Assembly: GCF_947507565.1 (NCBI RefSeq)
Contig: NC_089175.1
Coordinates: forward strand, 3,895,733 to 3,959,732
Direction: 5' to 3'
DNA: 64,000 nt
From: Oscarella lobularis
Lineage: Eukaryota; Porifera; Homoscleromorpha; Homosclerophorida; Oscarellidae
Shown: positions 23,860 to 35,700 of the stretch, one piece after another
How positions within the stretch are numbered: position 1 is the first letter of the stretch
How the letters are laid out: every line of letters starts with the position of its first letter
The notes under the pieces: generated by a model
Seen by the model: only the letters and a program-made list of their open reading frames with translations
Databases searched by the model: none
What the model was told of the DNA's origin: nothing
Position numbers and translations under genes: made by a program

Positions 23860-24440
23860 ACCTTTCCTATATGCCCAAGGATTCTTTTAGGGTACCGTAC
23901 CTGATGACGTTGTTCGTTATGACGATGCAATTAGCTTTGGATTTCTTGCTGTCGAAAACGATCGCGGCGCAAGACTGCATTGATTTTTCGTTTTTATTCC
24001 GATGTGCCTCGTCGATGACCATGCATATCCGATTGATCTTCTTGAAGTGGCTCTTCTCAATGAGAACCATTTCAAAGGTCGACTTGACAAAGGAAGCCTA
24101 GGAAACAAACTAAATAAACAAGAGTGATCAGCGGTGTCTCGCTCACAGGCTCACAAGACTGACCCAAGCTACTTTGTATGTTCAGACACCAGAGCTCAAA
24201 TTCGGGTGAAAAGTCGATTTTCTCCGGATAGCCGAACAGCGAAATTGTCCGGAGCGTCTTTGCGAGACCCTATAAAAAGCCAAAATTAAAAAATCAAATT
24301 CTCGATAAGGTAATGCTGTTGTTAAACCATTTCATCTGCCGATATTCCAGTCATTTATTCGTTGCTCGAGATCAACCAGTTGAGTCCACGAATCTGATTC
24401 TCTGTCATCTCCCCGTTCTTGATGTCTAGAAAAACAACAG
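23860..24440 (-). pseudogene. ISWI/SMARCA5-type SNF2 ATPase fragment
   Basis: Minus strand from about 24418: GEMTENQIRGLNWLIS, then an in-frame TAA and ISADEM, an intron-like gap, GLAKTLRTISLFGY at about 24270 (the Walker A segment, normally DEMGLGKTLQTISLLGY), and further on FEMVLIEKSHFKKI with VIDEAHRNKNEKS (motif II, DEAH) at about 24075-23980. Order and wording fit ISWI ATPases, which slide nucleosomes. Walker A has lost a glycine (GLAKT), the middle part between motifs I and II is largely missing, and a stop interrupts motif Ia. It is a decayed fragment. The DEAH-distal end has a second, shorter copy at 51590-51695. Confidence 0.7.
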
Positions 24441-24659
24441 TCAACTACGCAGAGAGAGACAATAGAGTCAAAATTCAAAAAAAAAAAGAACAGACTATCT
24501 CTTCTCCAATAAATATAGCAATAAATCTTGCAAGCAACAGGTAATATTTTCTGCAATAAATATTCCATATTGAAAGAACCAAAATTTGAAGTGAGGCCCG
24601 CTTTGAAGAAACGCGTCGTTTGACCGTTAAAAGGTCAAAAAACGCGTCTGTTCGTATAT

Positions 24660-25186
24660 GGACCTCGCACGAGAAACGCGACGAAGTATGCTCGCTATAG
24701 AGAATTAATTAGAGAGACCTTTGAAACTCGTTCTGGCTTTCGATCCTCCCATTGACCGTATTTTATCCAATTCGTCATCTGGAGTCGATTCTTTCGAATG
24801 ATATCCTCGTAGCTCTAAATGAGTGCGTGTAACGTCTCAAACCATGCCCTCGCGAGTTCTAGTCTACCTTTCTTTTTCGAAGTCGAAAATCCGCAGCTCT
24901 TCCGGATCGGTTATTTTGTGCATGAGAGTCTGGTTTTATCGGCTCTTTGCAAAGATCAGCGATCGTTTCTGATGCTCACCGGTTTTACGGCTTCGAGCAG
25001 GCGTTCCTTCGCTTCGCGAAGAAGCTGTTCGGCCGTAATTTGCACATCAGCGAGCAATTCTTCTTGACCTGATAAACAGACGCTGTCTAAGAACATTTTG
25101 GTGACTGCTAGACCTGCCTCGACGACTTTAGGCACATGTACGCTACGGCCTTTCTTTGTAGGACGGCATCTTGACTCGCTATACAC
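24660..25186 (-). pseudogene. CRNKL1: CRNKL1 (crooked-neck-like splicing factor) 5' end, truncated
   Basis: Minus strand from about 25150: HVPKVVEA, a roughly 50-bp intron, then ADVQITAEQLLREAKER, the hallmark N-terminus of crooked-neck proteins. After an intron comes KITDPEELRIFDFEKE at about 24905-24855, then SYEDIIRKNRLQMTNWIKY and GQWEDRKPERVSK (first HAT repeat) to about 24720, then RARSIYEQTR near 24660. CRNKL1 is a HAT-repeat scaffold of the spliceosomal Prp19-related complex. The exons read cleanly, but only about 90 of roughly 700-850 residues are present before a short dispersed repeat (24590-24660) and ISWI scraps replace the rest, so it is a truncated copy unless the assembly is wrong here. 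Confidence 0.75.
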
Positions 25187-25388
25187 GTGATGTGTTTACA
25201 TGTATGTATCCAGGCGCGACGTCAGGTACGAACAGACACTCCAGACTGTCCGTCTCCTCAGATTTCGATTTGCGAAAGGGTATATTGATTCTATCTTGGG
25301 CGCCTAGGAAAGTCGACGAAGTCAATGCACTAATCGGTATACTCATACACTATTTTCTATATAATTTGGGTAATACGGGCGTCACTTT
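25187..25388. other. Short spacer between CRNKL1 5' end and array 3
   Basis: About 200 bp upstream of the CRNKL1 fragment, in the position of its promoter. No motif is recognisable. It runs directly into the minisatellite at 25389. Confidence 0.4.
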
Positions 25389-28300
25389 GAGTACGAACAA
25401 CGACTGACGTAATATATATACCGCCAGCCGGAGGAGTACGAAAACCGCCTGACGGAAAATATACACCGCCAGCAGGCGGAGTACAAACACTGCTTGTCCG
25501 TACAGCCTACAGGCGGAGTACAAACACCGCCTGACGGAATATATATACCGCCTGCCGGATACGAAAAACATCGCCTGACAAAATATACATACCGCCTGCC
25601 GGAGGAGTACGAACACCCCATGACGAAATATATATACCGCCTGCAGGCGGAAAACGTACAACGCCTGACGGAATATATATACCGCCTGCAGGCGGAGTAC
25701 GAACAACGCCTGACGGAATATATAGACAAGCCTGACGGAGGAGTACGTACACTGCTTAACGAAATATATATACCGCCTGCAGGCGGAGTACGAACACCGC
25801 TTGACGGAATATATATACCGCCTGTCGGAAGAGTACGTACATCACCTGACGGTATATATATACCGCCTGCAGGCGGAGTACGTACAACGCCTAACGAAAT
25901 ATATATACCGCCTGCCGGAGGAGTACGTACACCGCCTGACGGAATATATATACCGCCTGTCGGAAGAGTACGAACACCGCCTGACGGAATATATATACCG
26001 CCTGCAGGCGGAGTACGTACAACGCCTAACGAAATATATATACCGCCTGCCGGAGGAGTACGTACACCGCCTGACGGAATATATATACCGCCTGTCGGAA
26101 GAGTACGAACACCGCCTGACGGAATATATATACCGCCTGCACGCGGAGTACGAACAACGCCTGACGGAATATATATACCGCCTGCCGGCGGAGTACGAAC
26201 TTCTTCTGACGAATAATATATACCGCCTGCTGGAAGAGTACGTACACCGCCTGACGGAATTTATATACCGCCTGCCGGAAGAGTACGTACACAGCCTGAC
26301 GGAATATATATACCGCCTACATGCGGAGAACGAACAACGCCTGACGGAATATATATAAAGCCTGGAGGCGGAGTTCGAACAACGCCTGACGGAATATATA
26401 TACAGCCTGCAGGCGGAGAACGAACACCGCCTGACGAAATATATACACCGCCTGCCGGAAGAGTACGTACAACGCCAGACGGAATATATATACCGCCTGC
26501 CGGCGGAGAACGAACAACGCCTGACGGTATATATGTACCGCCTGCAGGCGGAGTACGAACAACGCCTGACGGAATATATATACAGCCTGCAGGCGAAATA
26601 CGAACAATGCCTGACGAAATATATATACCGCCTGCCGGCGGAGTACAAATATATAAACCGCCTGCAGGAAGAGTACGTACAACGCCTGACGGAATATATA
26701 CACCGCCTGCAGGCGGAGAACGAACAACGCCTGACGACATATAAATACCGCCTCTCGGAAGGGTACGTACATCACCTGACGTAATATATATACCGCCTGC
26801 AGGAGGAGTACGAAATTCGCCTGACGGTATATATATACCGCGTTCGGGAAGGGTACGAACAACGCCTGACGGAATATATATACCGCCTGCCGGAGAAGTA
26901 CGAACACCGCCCGACGGAATATATACACCGCCTGCTGGAGGAGTACGAACACCGCCTGACGGAATATATAAACCGCTTGCAGGCGGAGTACGAACAACGC
27001 CTGACGGAATATATATACCGCCTGCAGGCCGAGTACGAACAACGCCTGACGGAATATGTACACCGCCTGCAGGCGGAGAACGAACAACGCATGAAGGAAT
27101 ATATATACCGCTTGCAGACGGAGAACGAACAACGCCTGACGGAATATATATACCGCCTGTAGACGGAGAACGAACAACGCCTGAGGGAATATATATACCG
27201 CCTGCCGGAAGAGTACGTACACCGCCTGACGGAATATATATACCTCCTGCAGGCTGAGAACGAACAACGCCTATCGGAATATATATACCGCTTGCAGGCG
27301 GAGTACGTACAACGCCTGACGGAATATATACACCGCCTACCGGAGGAGTAAGAACAACGCCTACCGGAGGAGTAAGAACAACGCATACCGGAGGAGTAAG
27401 AACAACGCCTACCGGAGGAGTAAGAACAACGCCTAACGAGATATATATATCGCCTGCCGGAGAAGTACGAACAACGCCTGACGGAATATATATACCGCCT
27501 GCAGGCCGAGTACGAACAACGCCTGACGGAATATGTACACCGCCTGCAGGCGGAGAACGAACAACGCCTGACGGAATATATATACCGCCTGTAGACGGAG
27601 AACGAACAACGCCTGACGGAATATATATACCGCCTGCCGGAAGAGTACGTACAACGCCTGACGGAATATATATACCGCCTGCAGGCGGAGAACGAACAAC
27701 GCCTGACGGAAAATATATACCGCCTGGAGGCGGAGTACGAACAACGCCTCACGGAATATATATACCGCCTGCAGGCGGAGAACGAACAACGCCTGACGGA
27801 ATATATATACCGCCTGCCGGAGGAGTACGAACAACGCCTGACGGAATATATATACCGCTTGCCGGCGGATTACGAACGACGCCTGGCGGAATATATATAT
27901 ACAGCCTGCAGGCGAAGTACGAACAACGCCTGACGGAATATATATACGGCCTGCAGGTGGAGTACGTACAACGCCTAACGAAATATATATGCCGCCTGCC
28001 GGAAGAGTACGTACACCGCCTGAAGGAATATATACACCGCCTGCAGGCGGAGAACGAACAACGCATGACGAAATATATATACCGCCTGCCGGAAGAGTAC
28101 GTACAACGCCTGACGGTATATATATACCGCCTGCAGGAGGAGTACGTACAACGCCTAACGAAATACATATACCGCCTGTCGGAAGAGTACGTACATCACC
28201 TGACTGTATATATATACCGCGTGCCGGAGGAGTACGAACACCGCCTGACGGAATATATATACCGCATGCCGGAGGAGTACGTACACCGCCTGACGGAATA

Positions 28301-31300
28301 TATATACCGCCAGCCGGAGGAGTACGAACACCGCCTGACGGTATATATATACCGCTTGCAGGCGGAGTACGTACAACGCCTAACGAAATATATATACCGC
28401 CTGCCGGAGGAGTACGAACACCGCCTGACGGAATATATATACCGCCTGCACGCGGAGTACGAACAACGCCTGACGGAATATATATACCGCCTGCCGGCGG
28501 AGTACGAACTTCTTCTGACGAATAATATATACCGCCTGCTGCAAGAGTACGTACACCGCCTGACGGAATTTATATACCGCCTATATGCGGAGAACGAACA
28601 ACGCCTGACGGAATATACATACCGCCTGCAGGCGGAGAACGAACACCGCCTGACGGTATATCTATATATATATACCGCGTTCGGGAAGGGTACGAACACC
28701 GCCTGACGGTATATATATACCGCCTGCAGGCGGAGTACGTACAACGCCTAACGAAATATATATACCGCCTGCCGGAGGAGTACGTTCACCGCCTGACGGA
28801 ATATATATACCGCCTACATGCGGAGAACGAACAACGCCTGACGGAATATATATACCTCCTGCAGGCGGAGAACGAACAACGCCTATCGGAATATATATAC
28901 CGCTTGCAGGCGGAGTACGTACAACGCCTGACGGAATATAAACACCGCCTACCGGAGGAGTAAGAACAACGCCTACAGGAGGAGTAAGAACAAAGCCTAA
29001 CGAGATATATATACCGCATGCCGGAGAAGTACGAACAACGCCTGACGGAATATATATACCGCCTGCAGGCCGAGTACGAACAACGCCTGACGGAATATGT
29101 ACACCGCCTGCAGGCGGAGAACGAACAACGCCTGACGAAATATATATACCGCCTGCAGGCGGAAAACGAACACCGCCTGACGAAATATATATACCGCCTG
29201 CAGGAGGAGTACGTACAACGCCTGACGGAATATATATACCGCCTGCAGGCGGAGAACGAACAACGCCTGACGGAAAATATATACCGCCTGGAGGCGGAGT
29301 ACGAACAACGCCTGACGAAATATATATACCGCCTGCAGGCGGATTACGAACAACGCCTGACGGAATATATATACCGCTTGCCGGCGGATTACGAACAACG
29401 CCTGACGGAATATATATACGGCCTGCAGGCGGAGTACGTACAACGCCTAACGAAATATATATGCCGCCTGCCGGAAGAGTACGTACACCGCCTGACGGAA
29501 TATATACACCGCCTGAAGGCGGAGAACGAACAACGCATGACGAAATATATATACCGCCTGCCGGAAGAGTACGTACAACGCCTGACGGAATATATATATC
29601 GCCTGCAGGAGGAGTACGAACACGGCCTGATGGAATATATATACCGCCTGCGGGAGGAGTACGAACAACGCCTGAGGGAATATATATACCGCCTGCACGC
29701 GGAGTACGAACAACGCCTGAGGGAATATATATACCGCCTGCCGGCGGAGTACGAACTTCTTCTGACGAATAATATATACCGCCTGCTGGAAGAGTACGTA
29801 CACCGCCTGACGGAATTTATATACCGCCTATATGCGGAGAACGAACAACGCCTGACGGAATATATATACTGCCTGCAGGCGGAGAACGAACACCGCGTGA
29901 CAAAATATATATACCGCCTGCCGGAGGAGTACGTACACCGCCTGACGGTATATATATATACCGCTTGCAGGCGGAGTACGTACAACGCCTAACGAAATAT
30001 ATATACCGCATGCCGGAGGAGTACGTACACCGCCTGACGGAATATATATACCGCCTGCCGGAGGAGTACGAACACCGCCTGACGGAATATATATACAGCC
30101 TGCAGGCGGAGTACGAACAACGCCTGACGGAATATATATACCGCCTGCACGCGGAGTACGAACAACGCCTGACGGAATATATATACCGCCTGCCGGCGGA
30201 GTACGAACTTCTTCTGATGAATAATATATACCGCCTGCTGGAAGAGTACGTACACTGCCTGACGGAATTTATATACCGCCTATATGCGGAGAACGAACAA
30301 CGCCTGACGGAATATATATACCGTCAGCAGGCGGAGAACGAACAACGCCTGACGGAATATATACACCGCCTGAAGGCGGAGAACGAACAACGCATGACGA
30401 AATATATATACCGCCTGCCGGAAGAGTACGTACAACGCCTGACGAAATATATATACCGCCTGCAGGCGGAGAACGAACACCGCCTGACGGAATATATATA
30501 CCGCCTACATGCGGAGAACGAACAACGCCTGACGGAATATATATACCGCTTGCAGGAGGAGAACGAACACCGCCTGACGGTATATCTATATATATATACC
30601 GCGTTCGGGAATGGTACGAACACCGCCTGACGGTATATATATACCGCCTGCAGGCGGAGTACGTACAACGCCTAACGAAATATATATACCGCCTGCCGGA
30701 GGAGTACGTTCACCGCCTGACGGAATATATATACCGCCTACATGCGGAGTACGTACAACGCCTAACGAAATATATATACCGCATGCCGGAGGAGTACGTA
30801 CACCGCCTGACGGAATATATATACCGCCTGCAGGAGGAGTACGAACACCGCCTGACGGTATATATATACCGCTTGCAGGCGGAGTACGTACAACGCCTAA
30901 CGAAATATATATACCGCATGCCGGAGGAGTACGTACACCGCCTGACGGAATATATATACCGCCTGCCGGAGGAGTACGAACACCGCCTGACGGTATATAT
31001 ATACCGCTTGCAGGCGGAGTACGTACAACGCCTAACGAAATATATATACCGCATGCCGGAGGAGTACGTACACCGCCTGACGGAATATATATACCGCCTA
31101 CATGCGGAGTACGTACAACGCCTAACGAAATATATATACCGCATGCCGGAGGAGTACGTACACCGCCTGACGGAATATATATACCGCCTGCAGGAGGAGT
31201 ACGAACACCGCCTGACGGTATATATATACCGCTTGCAGGCGGAGTACGTACAACGCCTAACGAAATATATATACCGCATGCCGGAGGAGTACGTACACCG

Positions 31301-32473
31301 CCTGACGGAATATATATACCGCCTGCCGGAGGAGTACGAACACCGCCTGACGGTATATATATACCGCTTGCAGGCGGAGTACGTACAACGCCTAACGAAA
31401 TATATATACCGCATGCCGGAGGAGTACGTACACCGCCTGACGGAATATATATACCGCCTGCCGGAGGAGTACGAACACCGCCTGACGGTATATATATACC
31501 GCTTGCAGGCGGAGAACGTACAACGCCTAACGAAATATATATACCGCATGCCGGAGGAGTACGTACACCGCCTGACGGAATATATATAGCGCCTGCCGGA
31601 GGAGTACGAACACCGCCTGACGGAATATATATACCGCCTGCACGCGGAGTACGAACAACGCCTGACGGAATATATATACCGCCTGCCGGCGGAGTACGAA
31701 CTTCTTCTGACGAATAATATATACCGCCTGCTGGAAGAGTACGTACACCGGCTGACGGAATTTATATACCGCCTACATGCGGAGAACGAACAACGCCTGA
31801 CGGAATATATATACCGCCAGCAGGCGGAGAACGAACAACGCCTGACGGAATATATATACCGCCTGCAGGCGGAGAACGAACACCGCCTGACGGTATATCT
31901 ATATACATATACCGCGTTCGGGAAGGGTACGAACACCGCCTGACGGTATATATACCGCCTGCAGGCGGAGTACGTACAACGCCTAACGAAATATACGTAT
32001 ATACCGCCTGCCGGAGGAGTACGTTCACCGCCTGACGGAATATATATACCGCCTGCACGCGGAGTACGAACAACGCCTGACGGAATATATATACCGCCTA
32101 CATGCGGAGAACGAACAACGCCTTACGGAATATATATACCGCTTGCAGGCGGAGTACGTACAACGCCTGACGGAATATATATACCGCCTGTAGACGGAGA
32201 ACGAACAACGCCTGAGGGAATATATATACCGCCTGCCGGAAGAGTACGTACACCGCCTGACGGAATATATACACCGCCTGCTGGAGGAGTACGAACACCG
32301 CCTGACGGAATATATATACCGCCTGCAGGCGGAGAACGAACAACGCCTAACGAAATATATATACCGCCAGCAGGCGGAGAACGAACACCTCCTGACGAAA
32401 TATATATACCGCCTGTAGGCGGAGAACGAACACCGCATGAGGGAATATATATACCGGCTGCACGCGGAGTACG
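25389..32473. repeat. 45-bp minisatellite, array 3 (about 157 units, 7.1 kb)
   Basis: The largest block of the 45-bp family. Unit variants include AGTACGTAC (with the palindrome GTACGTAC) and GAGAACGAAC forms that are rare in arrays 1 and 2, so this array belongs to a different subfamily, shared with array 4. At 27340-27430 four shortened 24-bp units (ACCGGAGGAGTAAGAACAAC) appear. The right edge (GCGGAGTACGACGAAATCG) is the same as the right edge of array 4, because both precede copies of the VPS13 block. All long open frames here are repeat by-products. Confidence 0.95.
30780..31560. repeat. Higher-order repeat of 135 bp inside array 3
   Basis: Within this interval the 45-bp units are arranged as a recurring trimer of distinct variants (units translating as RLQAEYVQRLTKYIY, RMPEEYVHRLTEYIY and RLPEEYEHRLTVYIY on plus), repeated about six times with near identity and occasional substitution of one unit. 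This indicates recent amplification by unequal exchange at a multiple of the basic unit. Confidence 0.85.
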
Positions 32474-32769
32474 ACGAAATCGAATAAGGAGAATAGGAGA
32501 ATAGAGACTTACGCATCGGGTCTACCATAACCCTGCGAAGCGTGAGCCTGAACAAATCCTCCCTCGCTCGTCGTAAGAAAAAATCCTCGACTCCTACACA
32601 CAGGTAAGAACATTTTATTCGTTTCCAATTTTTGAGTCTTGAGTTTAAACTCGTTGTGTAGGCTTTACCACAACGGCTGTCCGTCTGACTAGCTCCGAGC
32701 CTTAGAGAGCACCTGAATCCAAAAATAAAAAACGGAAAGACAAGCACCCCAACGAGCCAGTCATACTTT

Positions 32770-35700
32770 TTACGTTGTCGACAAGCCAATGGGCGGAGGC
32801 ATTGAAATCTCCTTTCGTTCGAATCAACGCTTCTAGACGCGGAGAGTAGCCAAGCTGCTTGAGCCTCTTCAGCTTGAGATCTATACACAGAGCACTGTCA
32901 GATAGATGTATTTGCTCAATTCTATAAAATTTTCACCGTCAACGTCGTCGTTTTCTTCTTCGTCTTCCGACGAGATGTCATTGGAAAAGATTCCGCGTCC
33001 TTCCAGTTGGCTTTTAAAGCTAGACGCGATGGAGAGAAAGAGCTCAAGATCGCGGTAGCACAAGCGAATATTGACATCCCTTTGAAAGAAAATCTAGCAA
33101 AGAGAAAATGAAGCTGTGCTACGTACACAGATACAAACGCTATGAGGTGTAGAGAGAAGTGAGGCCCCCTTTCGCCACGTGGCTGCTACAAGGTCAAAAA
33201 CGCGTTGTTTGACCCCTAGAAGGTCAAAAGACGCGTTCTTTCGACTAATAGAATCTTTTTGAAAAAGAAAAAAACGACACCCAGTATCAAACCTCACGGA
33301 AGACGGTGCTATGGAGGAGATATCAGAATGCCTCGCTCTCGTCATTACTAGGAAGGCTTTGCGACCAAGCCCTTGTCAAGTGAGGAAATTGACCAGCCAC
33401 CAGGCATAATGGTCACACCTTGGGGATTATTTATTAGAAAAATCTCAATCACAAACGGGGAAGGGTGGTGACAGAAAACAAGGCAAAACTCTAGCAGTTA
33501 ACTGGGGCCCTAAAACTACGAACATCATGCGTGAGGGGAGGGGGACTAATAGGGGCAGGGGAGTGGGGGAGTATATTATTAGTCTTTCTTAAGATGATAC
33601 GAGCGTTGCCTTGTTGGAGGCACACTGAGAGTCGTTTTCTCCAGTAGTTGACGAAGGAGTTCCTGTCGTTGAGAAAGTCTTCGGACGGGCGTCGAGCAAC
33701 TTGATGGAATAAAGATGATGCAACTGGGCTCCATCTGCCGAAAACTTCCACCGCTACGGGTTTAAATAAATAGCCCAGAGACGTTGCAATGTCCAAGTAT
33801 TTGTCATTTTTGATTTTGTCCCGGGAAATCGCAGCGTAACCATTGATGTTGGCGCTTTGGGTTACGACTACCAAGCTTAGTGGGTGGATGACGGTAATGT
33901 CCAACAACAGCTTCTTCCCGTTTTCGAAGTCGTATACACCGATATCTGGCCGTTTCTTGTCCTCGAATTCCTTTTCCTTCTCCATTTCGACGCGGTAATT
34001 CACAGAACGAAGCATCTGCTGCCAGCAATGTTGCCACGCGTCGTGACGACGAATAAAACCGCCGTCTTTCGGGCATGTTAGAAGATGATATCCATCTGCT
34101 TCCATTTGCACTCCGCAGTTGCATTCGCGAATGTGGCGGAGGATGGGGAGGTCCGCCCCCAGCCGAAGGAGAGCCGCCGTCTGAAATTCGGCGTTAGACA
34201 ACGACAGCTCTCTCGACTGGGGGATGGCGTCCAACCATGCGCCTGCATCAGGGCCTCCAGCACTGCGAAGGCGGGCTTGGGAATTTCGTTCCGAAGATTC
34301 GAGCAAACGGTCCAGTTCGTCTTCCAGACAGATAGATGAGAGTTTCTTCTGGAGTTTGAAAGATTTCTCTGGGAGAGAAGCGAGCGACGGAAATTCCGAT
34401 GCGACCTTCGACGACGTCCAGCTTAGAGAACGTAGAGCGTCAAATACGTGGCCATCGAAGATTCCATCAGATGTGCCGATCAGAATGTCGGGAGCCGTCG
34501 ACGGGAAGAGCTGTAGTCGATGTGGAAGTGAGCGCAGCGTTGCCGCCCACGACCCCACAAAGGCGCACGGCGAGATCAGCAGTGCCGAGGGTAAACCGAA
34601 ACCTCCTTGTGATATTCGAAGATGCGTTTGACGGATTTGGATAGGTGATAGGCGGCATCCGATAATTGACTGGAATGATTCTAACACATTTGAATCGTGG
34701 AGAGTTACCTGCTCCCTTCTATCCTAGCTCTGAGAACTCTGATTGTTGATGTACGAACTGGCTATTTATACTCGAGAGGGCGGAGCCTCGTTTGTACCGC
34801 AACTTGACAGCACGAAAACGCTCGTCGTTTCGACTCGGAAACCGATGCGAATCGACTGAAAATTCGATTCTGCTACCGTTTCGAGCAAAATTACGCCGCG
34901 ATTCGGTTTCTATACGCGAGAAAACGGTGAAGGGAGGAGGAGCTAACAGAAAATGACATCACTGTATGACATCATTGCCTGATGTAAGAGGATACGCACT
35001 ACGCTACGAAACTCGTCCTAAGACTCCTAACTACAAGCAAAAGCACGAAATCGGTTACGGAGAGAATTCTATATCGTTCTAGAATCGATCGGTTGCTATT
35101 CGGACGCGAAAAGCGAACGTAAACGTGCAGTGACGTTGTGCTTGGTCAGCAAAAGTCAAGCAAGATGTCTGCCGGCTCTCGAACAAACTGAGCGAACGTT
35201 GGCGAACAATCTATAGCGTTTCTCTGACTCTTAGCGAGCCTTTGACTACACTATATGCTCGCATTCGCGAACTGAACGACGAGCGAGAGAATCGCTCTCA
35301 AACGCACGGCAATATGGCCGCCGCTTTCACTCAGCAGATCTCTTTCCTCGTCGTTTCACTGAAGAAACACGAACGAGGGGTTGGTAGAAAAATCGGAGAG
35401 ACGCGAGACACCCATTATATCGGGTAAGGTTAGGAGAGTACTCTCGTAGACCAATCGTTCTCTACCTACGACGTATAGAATCGGCTATTGTGGGGGGAGG
35501 GGGGAGGGACAGAGAAAATCTATGCTCGGGGCCAAAGGTGCTTTAATTAATTAATTAATTAAAACGTTTGAACTGTACCTCTAAATCCGGTAATGATTCG
35601 TCGCTCCCTTGCTTCGCCTGCTTGCCTGGCTCGAGACTGATGGCGAGTTCAGCCGGATCAATGATAGAGGGTGCAGTATTGTCTTCATTTCCTAGGCAGC

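Noticed and set aside
30611..31936. Overlapping 368- and 408-codon frames in array 3 as a coiled-coil protein
   Set aside because: Same repeat artefact; frames are opened and closed by indels between units rather than by gene structure.
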